Part shown: positions 16,666 through 26,502 of the stretch, one piece after another
Numbering within the stretch: the stretch's first letter is position 1
Layout of the letters: each line of letters begins with the position of its first letter
DNA from: Lachnospiraceae bacterium
GTDB taxonomy: Bacteria; Bacillota; Clostridia; Lachnospirales; Lachnospiraceae
Direction of reading: 5' to 3'
Length of the DNA stretch: 49,098 nt
NCBI GenBank assembly: GCA_014804345.1
Contig: JAAUZZ010000001.1
Location: 97,111 to 146,208, forward strand
Translations under genes and position numbers: made by a program
Notes under the pieces: generated by a model
Told to the model about the DNA's origin: nothing
What the model saw: only the letters and a program-made list of their open reading frames with translations
The model's database searches: none

Positions 16666-19600
16666 ATGTTTGATGCAAAAATGAATGTACCCGAAGCTCC
16701 GCTTCACAGAGCGGAATATGAGCATGACAACTGCGGTATCGGTGCGGTAGTAAACATTAAGGGACAAAAGTCGAGAGAAACAGTGGAAAATGCTTTAAAG
16801 ATTGTGGAAAATCTCGAGCACAGAGCAGGTAAAGATGCAGAGGGAAAGACGGGAGACGGTGTCGGAATATTGGTTCAGATCTGTCATGACTTTTTTACAA
16901 AGGTGACAAAACCTTTGGGAATTGAACTTGGCGGGGAGCGGGAGTATGGCATCGGCATGTTTTTCTTCCCACAGGATGAATTAAAGCGCAATCAGGCAAA
17001 GAAGATGTTTGAGATTATCGTTGAAAAAGAGGGCTTAGAGTTTTTGGGATGGAGAGAAGTGCCTTGTGTGCCTTCCGTTCTTGGACATAAGGCGGTAGAG
17101 TGTATGCCTTGCATTATGCAGGCGTTTGTGAAGAAGCCGTCAAATGTTGAAAAAGGGCTTGCCTTTGACAGAAAGCTCTATATCGCAAGACGTGTGTTTG
17201 AGCAAAGCTCCGACAATACCTATGTCGTGTCTTTGAGCAGCAGAACGATTGTTTATAAAGGAATGTTCCTCGTGACACAGCTTCGGACATTCTTTGAGGA
17301 TTTGCAGAGTAAGGATTATGTTTCCGCGATTGCCATCGTGCATTCACGTTTCTCTACAAACACAAATCCAAGCTGGGAGAGAGCGCACCCGAACCGCTTT
17401 ATTGTACATAACGGCGAGATTAACACAATTCGCGGCAATGTTGATAAGATGATTGCCCGCGAGGAAAATATGGAGTCGGAGTTTTTGAGCCGTGAGTTTC
17501 ACAAGGTTCTTCCCGTTGTGAACGCACAGGGTTCGGATTCGGCAATGTTGGACAATACATTGGAGTTCCTTGTTATGAGCGGCATGGAGTTACCGCTTGC
17601 TGTGATGATTACCATTCCGGAACCGTGGGCAAATAACAGAACAATGTCGCAGGCGAAGAAAGATTTTTATCAATACTATGCGACCATGATGGAGCCGTGG
17701 GATGGTCCTGCGTCAATCCTCTTTTCTGACGGAGATATCATGGGAGCTGTGCTTGACAGAAACGGTCTTAGACCTTCCAGATACTATATCACGTCGGATG
17801 ACCAGCTTATCCTTTCTTCGGAAGTGGGCGTGCTCCCGATCGACGCCGCAAAGATTGTGAAGAAAGACAGACTGCGCCCCGGAAAAATGCTCCTTGTGGA
17901 TACGGTAAAGGGTGAGATCATTGATGATGACACTCTAAAAGAGCGGTACGCAAAGCGCCGTCCTTACGGTGAATGGTTAGATTCTAATCTTGTAACCTTA
18001 AAGGAGTTGAAAATACCAAATGTGAGAGTGCCGGAATTTTCCGACGATGAAAGACAGCGCATGCAGAAGGCGTTTGGTTATACATACGAGGAGTTAAAAA
18101 CCAGCATTCTTCCAATGGCAAAGAACGGCGGAGAGAGCATCGGCGCAATGGGTGTCGATACACCAATCCCTGTGCTTTCCCGAACGCATCACCAGCTTTC
18201 GCACTATTTTAAACAGCAGTTTGCGCAGGTTACCAACCCTCCCATCGACGCAATCCGTGAGGAGGTTGTCACGGCAACAACTGTCTACATAGGAAAGGAC
18301 GGCAACATCCTTCACGATACGGAAAAGAATTGTAACGTATTAAAGGTTAATAACCCAATCCTGACTACGACCGACCTGCTCAAAATTAAAAATATGAAGC
18401 GGGAAGGATTCAAGGTAGAGGTTATCCCGATTATTTATTATAAAAATACAAGTTTAGAGCGCGCTATTGACCGCCTTTACGTGGAAGTTGACCGCGCATA
18501 CAGAGAAGGCGTCAACATCATTATTCTTTCGGACAGAGGTGTTGACGAGAACCATGTTGCAATACCGTCGCTTTTGGCAGTGTCGGCGATGCAGAAGCAT
18601 CTGGTGCGCACCAAAAAGAGAACAAGTGTGGCGTTGATTTTGGAATCGGCAGAGCCAAGAGAAGTGCATGATTTTGCGACACTGATCGGATACGGCGCCT
18701 GTGCGGTCAATCCGTACCTTGCGCAGGAATCAATCAAGGAACTGATTGACAACGGCATGCTTGACAAGGATTATCATGCGGCTGTGGACGATTACAATGA
18801 TGCAATCCTTCATGGCATTGTTAAAATTGCGTCAAAGATGGGCATTTCCACAATCCAGTCTTATCAGGGCTCGCAGATTTTTGAGGCAGTCGGAATTGAT
18901 TCGGAAGTGATTAACAAATATTTCACAAATACGGTATGCAGAATCGGCGGCATTAACCTTTTGGATATCGCAAAAGAGGTTGATGACTTGCATTCTCTTG
19001 CATTTGATCCGCTTGGTCTTGCAACGGATTTGACGCTCGACAGCCCTGGACAGCATAAGTCGAGAGGCGGTGCGGAGGAGCATTTATACAATCCGGCGAC
19101 GATTCATCTTTTGCAGCAGGCAACGCAACGTGGCGATTACGAGATGTTTAAACAGTACTCCGCGCTTTTAACTGCGGAAGATAGTGTACGCAATATCCGC
19201 GGATTGATTGATTTTAACTACCCTAAGAAGGGCATTTCGATAGACGAGGTCGAGAGCGTTGAGAGCATTGTCACAAGATTTAAGACGGGCGCAATGTCGT
19301 ATGGCTCGATTTCAAAGGAAGCGCATGAAACGCTTGCAATCGCAATGAATATGCTTCATGGAAAGTCCAATTCGGGCGAGGGCGGCGAGGATTTAGAGCG
19401 TATGGTAATCGGCGAAGACGGTCTGAACCGCTGCTCGGCAATCAAACAGGTTGCAAGCGGACGTTTTGGCGTCACAAGTAGGTATTTGGTCAGTGCGCAG
19501 GAAATTCAGATTAAGATGGCGCAGGGTGCAAAGCCGGGTGAGGGTGGACATCTTCCGGCAGGAAAAGTGTATCCTTGGATTGCAAAGACAAGACATTCGA

Positions 19601-21207
19601 CGCCCGGTGTGGGCTTAATTTCACCACCGCCTCACCACGATATTTATTCGATTGAAGACTTGGCGCAGTTGATTTATGATTTGAAGAACTCGAACAAAGA
19701 TGCGCGTATCAGCGTAAAGCTTGTTTCAGAGGCAGGCGTCGGAACCGTTGCGGCAGGCGTGGCAAAGGCAGGTGCGCAGGTTGTGCTGATTTCCGGCTAT
19801 GACGGCGGCACGGGAGCCGCTCCGAAGAGTTCGATCCATAACGCGGGACTACCGTGGGAACTCGGACTTGCGGAAACGCATCAGACGTTGATTCAGAACG
19901 GACTTCGCAATAAGGTGCGTATCGAAACAGACGGTAAGCTGATGACAGGACGTGACGTTGCAATCGCGGCAATTTTGGGCGCGGAGGAGTTTGGATTTGC
20001 GACGGCTCCGCTTGTGACAATGGGCTGCGTAATGATGCGTGTCTGCAACCTTGATACCTGTCCTGTGGGTGTGGCGACGCAAAACCCTGAGCTGAGAAAG
20101 CGTTTCAAGGGAAAACCGGAGTATGTGATGAACTTTATGAAATTTATCGCGCAGGAACTTCGGGAGTACATGGCGCTTCTTGGGGCAAAAACAGTTGATG
20201 ACTTGGTAGGACATACGGACTTGTTAAAGATGAAGGAGCATCTGCCCGAAGGAACGGTTTCGCTCGATTTAAGTCAGATTTTAAACAATCCTTATCAGAA
20301 GGAAAAGGCAGTGTTTGATCCGAAACAGGTTTATGATTTTGAACTGGAAAAGACGCTTGACGAGAAGGTTTTATTAAAGAAGCTTGGCAGTGCGCTTGAG
20401 GCGAAACAGAAGAAAACGATTGAGATTGATGTAACAAACACAGACCGCGCTTTTGGTACTATTTTTGGTTCGGAGATTACGAAGCGTTATTATAATACGT
20501 TGGAGGACGATACTTACGTGGTGCGTTGTAACGGTGCGGGCGGACAAAGTTTTGGCGCATTTATACCGAACGGATTGACCTTGGAGCTTGCAGGGGATTC
20601 TAACGACTATTTTGGAAAAGGTTTATCGGGCGGAAAGTTGATCGTTTATCCGCCGAAGGGCAGCACATTCCAACAGGATGAAAATGTCATTGTAGGAAAC
20701 GTTGCGCTTTACGGGGCGACGAGTGGAAAAGCATATATTAACGGTGTTGCGGGCGAGCGATTCTGCGTCAGAAATTCTGGTGCGGTTGCGGTTGTAGAAG
20801 GTGTCGGCGACCACGGCTGTGAGTACATGACCGGCGGACGCGTGGTCGTGCTTGGCGGTACAGGTAAGAATTTTGCGGCAGGTATGAGCGGCGGTATCGC
20901 GTATGTGCTGGACGAGGATAATGACCTTTATATCAGGGTAAATAAGGAAATGGTTTCCATGAGCGAGATTACGAATAAGTATGATGTGATTGAGCTAAAG
21001 GAAATGATAAAGGAGCACGTGGAATGCACGGGTTCCGAGAAGGGTAAGAAAATTCTTGACAATTTTGGCGAATACCTGCCGAAGTTCAAAAAGATTATTC
21101 CTTATGACTATGACAGAATGCTAAAGACTATCGTGCAGATGGAGGAGAAAGGGCTTAGCGCGGAGCAGGCTCAGATTGAGGCATTCTATGCAAACACCAA
21201 CAAATAG
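16666..21207 (+). CDS. gltB: Glutamate synthase large subunit
   Basis: Makes glutamate from glutamine and 2-oxoglutarate: ammonia from the glutaminase site is channelled to the FMN site. About 1,513 residues. Cys23 (HDNCGIGAVV) is the N-terminal nucleophile after removal of a short propeptide. The class II amidotransferase domain runs to about 430, with SRFSTNTNPSW and HNGEINT. The FMN domain spans about 830-1190, with GAKPGEGGHLPAGKV, and the [3Fe-4S] cysteines are C1121, C1127 and C1132 (CVMMRVCNLDTC). The GXGXG helix domain forms the C-terminus. In-frame starts at 16621, 16654 and 16666 are possible; GGAAAGG (16646-16652) favours 16654 or 16666. gltD follows after 16 bases. Expression probably depends on read-through of the upstream terminator. 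Confidence 0.97.
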   Translation: MFDAKMNVPEAPLHRAEYEHDNCGIGAVVNIKGQKSRETVENALKIVENLEHRAGKDAEGKTGDGVGILVQICHDFFTKVTKPLGIELGGEREYGIGMFFFPQDELKRNQAKKMFEIIVEKEGLEFLGWREVPCVPSVLGHKAVECMPCIMQAFVKKPSNVEKGLAFDRKLYIARRVFEQSSDNTYVVSLSSRTIVYKGMFLVTQLRTFFEDLQSKDYVSAIAIVHSRFSTNTNPSWERAHPNRFIVHNGEINTIRGNVDKMIAREENMESEFLSREFHKVLPVVNAQGSDSAMLDNTLEFLVMSGMELPLAVMITIPEPWANNRTMSQAKKDFYQYYATMMEPWDGPASILFSDGDIMGAVLDRNGLRPSRYYITSDDQLILSSEVGVLPIDAAKIVKKDRLRPGKMLLVDTVKGEIIDDDTLKERYAKRRPYGEWLDSNLVTLKELKIPNVRVPEFSDDERQRMQKAFGYTYEELKTSILPMAKNGGESIGAMGVDTPIPVLSRTHHQLSHYFKQQFAQVTNPPIDAIREEVVTATTVYIGKDGNILHDTEKNCNVLKVNNPILTTTDLLKIKNMKREGFKVEVIPIIYYKNTSLERAIDRLYVEVDRAYREGVNIIILSDRGVDENHVAIPSLLAVSAMQKHLVRTKKRTSVALILESAEPREVHDFATLIGYGACAVNPYLAQESIKELIDNGMLDKDYHAAVDDYNDAILHGIVKIASKMGISTIQSYQGSQIFEAVGIDSEVINKYFTNTVCRIGGINLLDIAKEVDDLHSLAFDPLGLATDLTLDSPGQHKSRGGAEEHLYNPATIHLLQQATQRGDYEMFKQYSALLTAEDSVRNIRGLIDFNYPKKGISIDEVESVESIVTRFKTGAMSYGSISKEAHETLAIAMNMLHGKSNSGEGGEDLERMVIGEDGLNRCSAIKQVASGRFGVTSRYLVSAQEIQIKMAQGAKPGEGGHLPAGKVYPWIAKTRHSTPGVGLISPPPHHDIYSIEDLAQLIYDLKNSNKDARISVKLVSEAGVGTVAAGVAKAGAQVVLISGYDGGTGAAPKSSIHNAGLPWELGLAETHQTLIQNGLRNKVRIETDGKLMTGRDVAIAAILGAEEFGFATAPLVTMGCVMMRVCNLDTCPVGVATQNPELRKRFKGKPEYVMNFMKFIAQELREYMALLGAKTVDDLVGHTDLLKMKEHLPEGTVSLDLSQILNNPYQKEKAVFDPKQVYDFELEKTLDEKVLLKKLGSALEAKQKKTIEIDVTNTDRAFGTIFGSEITKRYYNTLEDDTYVVRCNGAGGQSFGAFIPNGLTLELAGDSNDYFGKGLSGGKLIVYPPKGSTFQQDENVIVGNVALYGATSGKAYINGVAGERFCVRNSGAVAVVEGVGDHGCEYMTGGRVVVLGGTGKNFAAGMSGGIAYVLDEDNDLYIRVNKEMVSMSEITNKYDVIELKEMIKEHVECTGSEKGKKILDNFGEYLPKFKKIIPYDYDRMLKTIVQMEEKGLSAEQAQIEAFYANTNK

Positions 21208-21223
21208 GGAGGAGAGGAATAAA

Positions 21224-22717
21224 ATGGGAAAGCCAACAGGATTTTTGGATTATGAAAGAAAAACTTCCGCGGCACAAACGCCGAAAGAGAGAGTAAAGCA
21301 TTTTAACGAGTTCCATGAGCATCTTCCGATGGAGGAGCAGCAAAAGCAGGGCGCACGCTGCATGGAGTGCGGTGTGCCGTTCTGCCAGTCCGGTATGACG
21401 ATTGCAGGCATGACTTCGGGTTGCCCGCTGCACAATCTCGTGCCGGAATGGAATGATTTGGTATATACGGGAAACTGGGAGCGCGCCTACGACAGGCTAA
21501 AAAAGACCAACAATTTTCCGGAATTTACGTCAAGAGTATGTCCTGCTTTATGCGAGAATGCGTGTACATGCGGTTTGAATGGCGATGCGGTTGCGACAAA
21601 GGAAAATGAGTATGCAATCATCGAAAACGCATACAAGACAGGACTTGCGGCGGCAAAGCCGCCAAAGGTGCGCACAAACAAGACCGTAGCAGTGGTTGGC
21701 AGCGGTCCTTCGGGCTTGGCTGTGGCAGACCAGCTCAACAAGCGTGGACATAATGTGACTGTTTTTGAGCGGAGTGACCGCGTAGGCGGACTTTTGATGT
21801 ACGGCATTCCGAATATGAAGCTGGAAAAGCATATTATCGAGCGAAAGATTAAGGTCATGGAAGAGGAAGGCGTTAAATTTGTAACAAACGCCGACATCGG
21901 AAAAGATGCGAAATCAAAGAAGCTTGTCGAGGGTTTTGACCGCGTGGTGCTCGCCTGCGGCGCTTCCAATCCGAGAGATATCAACGCGCCGGGAAGAGAT
22001 GCAAAGGGAATTTACTTTGCAGTGGACTTTTTAAAGGGCGTGACGAAAAGCCTTCTTGATTCGGAGTTGAAAGATAACAGTTTTGTGCCGGCAAAGGGAA
22101 AGAGCGTCGTGATTATCGGAGGCGGCGATACAGGAAATGACTGCGTGGGCACTTCAATCAGACTTGGAGCAAAGGCGGTAACGCAGATTGAGATGATGCC
22201 GAAAGCGCTTGATACGAGAGCTGCAAACAATCCTTGGCCCGAATGGCCGAAAGTTTGTAAAACGGATTACGGACAGGAGGAGGCAATTGCCCTTTTCGGG
22301 CATGATCCGCGTATTTATGAATCGACTGTGAAGGAGTTTATCAAGGATAAGAGCGGTAATCTGACAGGTGTGAAAATCGTAAAGCTTACATGGGAGAAGG
22401 ACGAAGCGACAGGCAGAATGAATATGAAGGAAGTCGAGGGCAGCGAAGAGGTGATTGAGGCGCAGCTTGTACTGATTGCGGCAGGTTTTTTGGGCAGTCA
22501 GAAATATGTGACGGACGCCTTTAAGGTAGAACTTGATGCCCGCACGAATGTAAAGACCGAGTCTGGAGCGTTTCAAACAAGCGCCCCGAACGTATTTGTC
22601 GCGGGTGATATGCATACAGGGCAGTCGCTTGTCGTCAAGGCAATCCGCCAGGGACGCGAATGCGCAAGAGCAGTTGACGAGAGCTTGATGGGGTATTCAA
22701 ATATGCATATCCAGTAA
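21224..22717 (+). CDS. gltD: Glutamate synthase small subunit
   Basis: Flavoprotein that oxidises NAD(P)H and passes electrons through iron-sulfur clusters to GltB. The 497-residue protein has the N-terminal cysteine-rich domain (ARCMECGVPFCQSG, SGCPLHN and CPALCENACTCG) for two [4Fe-4S] clusters, the FAD Rossmann motif VVGSGPSGLA (G159-G164), SDRVGGLLMYGIPNMKLEK and the second nucleotide site VIIGGGDTGNDC for NADPH. The start at 21224 is set by GGGAGGAGAGG just upstream; in-frame codons before it lie inside gltB. No terminator is visible before the convergent LysR gene, whose stop is only 12 bases away. Confidence 0.97.
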   Translation: MGKPTGFLDYERKTSAAQTPKERVKHFNEFHEHLPMEEQQKQGARCMECGVPFCQSGMTIAGMTSGCPLHNLVPEWNDLVYTGNWERAYDRLKKTNNFPEFTSRVCPALCENACTCGLNGDAVATKENEYAIIENAYKTGLAAAKPPKVRTNKTVAVVGSGPSGLAVADQLNKRGHNVTVFERSDRVGGLLMYGIPNMKLEKHIIERKIKVMEEEGVKFVTNADIGKDAKSKKLVEGFDRVVLACGASNPRDINAPGRDAKGIYFAVDFLKGVTKSLLDSELKDNSFVPAKGKSVVIIGGGDTGNDCVGTSIRLGAKAVTQIEMMPKALDTRAANNPWPEWPKVCKTDYGQEEAIALFGHDPRIYESTVKEFIKDKSGNLTGVKIVKLTWEKDEATGRMNMKEVEGSEEVIEAQLVLIAAGFLGSQKYVTDAFKVELDARTNVKTESGAFQTSAPNVFVAGDMHTGQSLVVKAIRQGRECARAVDESLMGYSNMHIQ

Positions 22718-22729
22718 GTACATTTTCAA

Positions 22730-23629
22730 TTACTGTAAAAAGTCGCATGAATTGTTCTTGATCAAATCAAGAAACAACTGCATCAAAGGACTAATCCATT
22801 TGTTTTTATGATGGGCACAAACAGCGGTAATGGTTTTATCTCCAATAGCTGTGGGAATTTCCTCTAATTCCCCCGTTTCAAGCTCTGTCTGTACGGTAAA
22901 TGCAGGCAGAAAAGAAACGCCTACATCACTTTTTACAAGATTTTTAATCGTGGGAATACTCCATAGCTCAATCGTGTGGTCGAGAATAATGGAGTTTTCC
23001 CGAAGGTACTGCTCAAAGATTTGTCGGAAAATACAGTTTGGCTCATTGATAATAAACGGAACCTGAATGACTCTGTCCGGTGTTATAAAATCCGGACAGC
23101 GTTTTTTTATTTCGGGAGAAGCCACTAATGCCATAGAATAACTGCCAAACGGATAAGTTGTAAGACCGGCGCCAAAACCGCCCACATCTTCGTAGAAAAT
23201 GCCCAAGTCCAACGTACCATTCAAAAGTTCATTGCGGATTTCATAGCAGTTCATGGAGCGTAAGAACAGGCGTGCTTTTGGCGCTTGCCTGTGAAATTCT
23301 TTCAAAATGGATGGAAAGCGGTAGCACAACAGCGTTTCACCGATTCCAATGTGCAGATCTCCTTGGCATTGGGATAAATTATCCTCAAAAAAACGCAGCT
23401 TATCTACAGACTGCAATATTTCGTCTACATAGGGGATTAAATGCTCGCCTGCTTTTGTCAGAACCATTTTCCGTCCGATTTTTTCAAATAGAACTGTGGA
23501 CAATTCCTGTTCCAGCTGTCCGATTTGAAAGGTAATCGTGGATTGCGTATAGTTCAGTTTTTCGGCGGCTTTACTGAATCCACCTTCCTCAATAATTGTC
23601 CGAAAGGTCTGCAAATATTTTATTTCCAT
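22730..23629 (-). CDS. LysR-family transcriptional regulator
   Basis: DNA-binding regulator of 299 residues. The winged helix-turn-helix is at about 1-60 (FSKAAEKLNYTQSTITFQIG, then LEQELSTVLFEKIGRK); the effector-binding domain covers 90-295 with a normal two-lobe pattern (GDLHIGIGETLL, LDLGIFYEDVG, VGVSFLPAF). GGAGGGAAT precedes the ATG at 23629. It is divergent from an MFS transporter gene with an A+T-rich dyad in the shared region, so that transporter is the most probable target and autoregulation is likely. It also lies next to gltBD, but tail to tail, so a GltC-like role is less likely. The effector is unknown. Confidence 0.93.
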   Translation of the reverse strand: MEIKYLQTFRTIIEEGGFSKAAEKLNYTQSTITFQIGQLEQELSTVLFEKIGRKMVLTKAGEHLIPYVDEILQSVDKLRFFEDNLSQCQGDLHIGIGETLLCYRFPSILKEFHRQAPKARLFLRSMNCYEIRNELLNGTLDLGIFYEDVGGFGAGLTTYPFGSYSMALVASPEIKKRCPDFITPDRVIQVPFIINEPNCIFRQIFEQYLRENSIILDHTIELWSIPTIKNLVKSDVGVSFLPAFTVQTELETGELEEIPTAIGDKTITAVCAHHKNKWISPLMQLFLDLIKNNSCDFLQ

Positions 23630-23648
23630 TGTATTCCCTCCAATGGTT

Positions 23649-23712
23649 CAAAAATATTGAAATATTAATTGAAATATTTTGATTTTACAAAAACATTCTT
23701 TGAGTGTATTAT
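23649..23712 (+). promoter_or_regulatory. LysR-MFS intergenic operator candidate and MFS promoter
   Basis: CAAAAATATT (23649-23658) and AAATATTTTG (23672-23681) form an imperfect dyad, with a repeated ATTGAAATATT inside. Immediately downstream are TTTACA (23684-23689), 17 bases, TATTAT (23707-23712), a promoter for the MFS gene. The position just upstream of -35 is where LysR activators usually bind. Confidence 0.6.
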
Positions 23713-23761
23713 AAACAAAAGCGCAGTACAATGCAACAATAAAATGAAAAAGGTGATTATA

Positions 23762-24994
23762 ATGAAAAATGAAAGCAAAAGATATCAGGAATTGTTTCGA
23801 GCGATTGTAATCGTGATGGCAGCGTGTCTTGTCCACGGTGTGATGCAAGGCGTACATGACAATTATGGAATTATGATGACCGGTCTTGTGCCGGTAACGG
23901 GTATCGACTATGCAAGCGTCAGTTTCTGTATTGGCGCAGGCGCGCTGGTTTACGGATTTGCACAACCTTTTCTCGGAATGCTGGCGCTCAAAAAGTCAAA
24001 TGTCTTTGTAATTCTTTTGGGGATTGTGTTTACGATTGCCGGTTTGGTGGTTACGCCGCTGTGTCGAAATTTTTTCTCTCTTTTTGTTTTTTTTGGCTTG
24101 GTTTTACCTTTTGGAACGACAGGACTTTGCTTTGGAATCGTCATGGGCGCAATCACGCCGGTACTTGGAGAACGTCGGGCAGCCGTTGTTTCCGGCATTG
24201 TGCAGGCGAGTGCGGGGATTGGAGATGCGCTCATGTCACCCGGACTGGAAGCAATGATTTCTAATTTTGGGATTCATACGGCGATGACGGTCCTTGCGAT
24301 TCCGTTTTTGACGATGGTTCCGGTTGCGCTTTGGCTTGGAAAAACAAATAAGACCAATGCAATTCCGGCAAAGGATGAAACGCTCCGCAGTGAGTCGTTA
24401 TTCTCGATATTGAAAAACGCATTTCGCGATCGGGATTACCGATTGCTGGTGATTGGGTTCTCTACCTGTGGCTTTAATATGTCTATCATTGAAAGTCATC
24501 TGTTTTCTCAATATCTGTCTTACGGCATTCCGGGAAGAATAGCATCGCTGACGTTGACGGTATATGGGATTGCGACGATGATCGGCGCTGTGGCAGTTGG
24601 TTTTCTTGGAACAAAATTTCGCATGAAAAATGTCTTGGGCTGTGTTTACACAATCAGAGTTTTTATTTCCTTGGGATTTCTTTTCCTTCCAAAGACTGTT
24701 GCATTCGCTTTTGCGGCTACAACACTTCTTGGAATGAGCGGAGATGCTACCGTGCCACCTACCTCCGGTATTATCAGTCGTAAATTTGGTGCAAAAAAAA
24801 TGGCTGTCCTCTATGGTTTTACTTTGATTGGGCATCAAATCGGAGCCTTTGCAAGCTCTAACCTTGGCGGTATTTTTGTAAAAATGGGTATAGGGTATGC
24901 GCCTTTATGGGGAATCAATCTGATTTTGGCGGCGATTGCGGCAACTGCAAGTTTTGCAATCCGTAATGATAATACTCACATGCCATCTGAATAA
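23762..24994 (+). CDS. MFS transporter
   Basis: Twelve-segment integral membrane protein of 410 residues in the major facilitator superfamily; substrate unknown. Hydrophobic segments run from residue 15 to near the C-terminus, with a longer hydrophilic loop around 195-225 (KTNKTNAIPAKDE) separating two six-helix halves. The start at 23762 is chosen over 23744 because AAGGTG is well spaced only for the former. Charged loop residues such as LALKKSN and GERRAA sit at expected cytoplasmic turns. It is divergent from the LysR regulator and ends two bases before a convergent HTH gene. An aromatic or organic acid substrate is possible by analogy with other LysR-MFS pairs, but this is a guess. Confidence 0.9.
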   Translation: MKNESKRYQELFRAIVIVMAACLVHGVMQGVHDNYGIMMTGLVPVTGIDYASVSFCIGAGALVYGFAQPFLGMLALKKSNVFVILLGIVFTIAGLVVTPLCRNFFSLFVFFGLVLPFGTTGLCFGIVMGAITPVLGERRAAVVSGIVQASAGIGDALMSPGLEAMISNFGIHTAMTVLAIPFLTMVPVALWLGKTNKTNAIPAKDETLRSESLFSILKNAFRDRDYRLLVIGFSTCGFNMSIIESHLFSQYLSYGIPGRIASLTLTVYGIATMIGAVAVGFLGTKFRMKNVLGCVYTIRVFISLGFLFLPKTVAFAFAATTLLGMSGDATVPPTSGIISRKFGAKKMAVLYGFTLIGHQIGAFASSNLGGIFVKMGIGYAPLWGINLILAAIAATASFAIRNDNTHMPSE

Positions 24995-24996
24995 GG

Positions 24997-25482
24997 TCAC
25001 TGTGGGACCATTTTTCCATCGGCAATTGCTTTTTCAACCCATAATTGGAGCGAATCAATTGCCATGGAAATTTGGGTTAGTTCCTTTTGGATTTTTTTAA
25101 AATCAACCATTTCATCGTCTGAGATTGTGCCGTCTACGGTAATTTCGATAAGACGGTTTTTTTCTTTTTCCATGAAATTTAGAGAAGCAAGCATTTCAAG
25201 TGTGATTTGAGATAATTCCTTAAATTTAATTTCCGGTACGTATTTTTGTCCAATAGGACATTCATGTGAACAGTAATAATTACATAGCGATGGATTTTTA
25301 TAGCAATCTGCCATAGCGAGAACTTCGTCCGGATGCGGAAGAAATTTTTCGCTTTCTATCTTTTCGATTCGATCTGATGAAACAAAGACTAGCTGCTCTG
25401 CCGCAGCTTCACGAGTCAGAGAAACGGATTCACGACTTGTTTGGTAAATATTTTTGTTCTCTTTGGTTGATTTTCGTCCCAT
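24997..25482 (-). CDS. HTH (XRE-like) protein with cysteine cluster
   Basis: A 161-residue protein with an N-terminal helix-turn-helix-like region (TSRESVSLTREAAAEQL, SSDRIEKIESEKFLPHPDEV, about residues 14-60), a compact cysteine-rich segment (CYKNPSLCNYYCSHECPIG, about 64-82) and a C-terminal helical half ending in FKKIQKELTQISMAIDSLQL. The Cys4 set may bind a metal. The start at 25482 is chosen because AGGAGA is 6-7 bases upstream; an in-frame extension to 25542 has no ribosome binding site. Similar proteins are, from memory, scattered in Lachnospiraceae accessory regions. It marks the beginning of the more A+T-rich stretch. DNA binding is likely, target unknown. Confidence 0.75.
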   Translation of the reverse strand: MGRKSTKENKNIYQTSRESVSLTREAAAEQLVFVSSDRIEKIESEKFLPHPDEVLAMADCYKNPSLCNYYCSHECPIGQKYVPEIKFKELSQITLEMLASLNFMEKEKNRLIEITVDGTISDDEMVDFKKIQKELTQISMAIDSLQLWVEKAIADGKMVPQ

Positions 25483-25634
25483 GGTAATCTCCTTAGTATG
25501 TATTTTGCCTTTTTGAAAGAAATAGACCTGTCTATATCGCACTTAGATGCATTTATTATAGAATATATTTATTATAAACTGTATTTATCAAAAGAGAAAT
25601 AAATTTTTAAAAAATTGGATAAGGAGTGGGTATT

Positions 25635-26300
25635 ATGTGTAAATATGTTGTGGTAGATCTTGAAATGTGTAGAGTTCCTTCTGAACGGAGAACAGATAAG
25701 TTTCACTGGAAAAGTGAAACGATTCAGATTGGTGCGGTTTTACTAGATGAGAATTTAGAAGTGGTTGATGATTTTGTTACTTATGTTGCACCGCAGTATG
25801 GTTTTATAGATGATTATATCAATAAACTTACGGATATTAGCAGAGGAGATATTGTGAATGCTCCATCATTTAAGGAAGCATTGACAAAGTTTGTTGAATG
25901 GATTCCCCATGATTCAAAAGTTGTTTCGTGGAGTGATAATGATAAACGACAGATTTGCCGTGAGATTGAGGCAAAAGACGTTATAATTAGTAGAATGGAA
26001 GACATACTGGAAGAATGGATTGATTGTCAGAAAATATTTGGGGATAGAATGAACTCAACAAGATGTTACAAATTATCAGAGGCATTAGTTGCGGCAGATA
26101 TCATATACGAAGATGGTGCACATGATGGTAAGGTAGACGCATATAACACAGCGCTCTTATTTGCAAAGATGAAACGAGAGCCGGAATTAAGATTGAATAC
26201 ATATTATCGGCAGGCAATATCTGAAGAGGATAGTAGATTAAGCTTTACATTAGGTAATATATTCAGTGAATTAGATTTACAAGGAATGCTTTTTGCATAA
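25635..26300 (+). CDS. DEDD-family 3'-5' exonuclease-like protein
   Basis: A 221-residue protein with the exonuclease (DnaQ/RNase T/ERI-1) fold. The Exo I motif is VVVDLEMC (D8, E10), the Exo II region has VVSWSDNDKRQI, and the Exo III motif is HDGKVDAYNTALL (His plus Asp). All four metal-binding acidic residues can therefore be assigned. AAGGAG lies eight bases before the ATG at 25635; an earlier GTG at 25626 overlaps that site and is rejected. Such stand-alone exonucleases act on RNA ends or small DNA; the substrate here is open. It is followed at 43 bases by a very small gene, likely in the same transcript. A+T-rich codon use compared with gltBD. Confidence 0.85.
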   Translation: MCKYVVVDLEMCRVPSERRTDKFHWKSETIQIGAVLLDENLEVVDDFVTYVAPQYGFIDDYINKLTDISRGDIVNAPSFKEALTKFVEWIPHDSKVVSWSDNDKRQICREIEAKDVIISRMEDILEEWIDCQKIFGDRMNSTRCYKLSEALVAADIIYEDGAHDGKVDAYNTALLFAKMKREPELRLNTYYRQAISEEDSRLSFTLGNIFSELDLQGMLFA

Positions 26301-26343
26301 ATTATATGTTATAAAAATGTTGTAGCGGAACGGAGGAATAAAA

Positions 26344-26499
26344 TTGAATATTGAACAAAGAATACGGATTTGCAGACTGCTTGAAAAAATGGAACAGCAG
26401 GCAGATTACAGTAAGAAACTTGGTTTGGCAAATGTATCTTCTTTTTATGGAGTAAGAAGAAGTGAAAAAGTAGAAGAGCAGAAAAAAAGCAGGAGGTAG
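26344..26499 (+). CDS. Small basic/acidic protein with TTG start
   Basis: A 51-codon frame from TTG at 26344 with a perfect GGAGG (26332-26336) seven bases upstream. The product reads MNIEQRIRICRLLEKMEQQ then ADYSKKLGLANVSSFYGV and a Lys/Glu/Arg-rich tail. The helix-rich start (RIRICRLLEKM) looks like a folded small protein and not a chance frame. Its stop codon is three bases before the next ATG, and the AGGAGG inside its last codons serves as ribosome binding site of that gene, so the two are coupled. Function unknown; an NIEQRIRI-type start is, from memory, found in other clostridial small proteins. Confidence 0.6.
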   Translation: MNIEQRIRICRLLEKMEQQADYSKKLGLANVSSFYGVRRSEKVEEQKKSRR

Positions 26500-26502
26500 A
26501 AA

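Noticed and set aside
22730-23629. LysR protein as a GltC-type regulator of gltBD
   Set aside because: It is convergent with gltD and divergent from an MFS gene with a dyad between; GltC-like regulators lie divergent from the glt operon.
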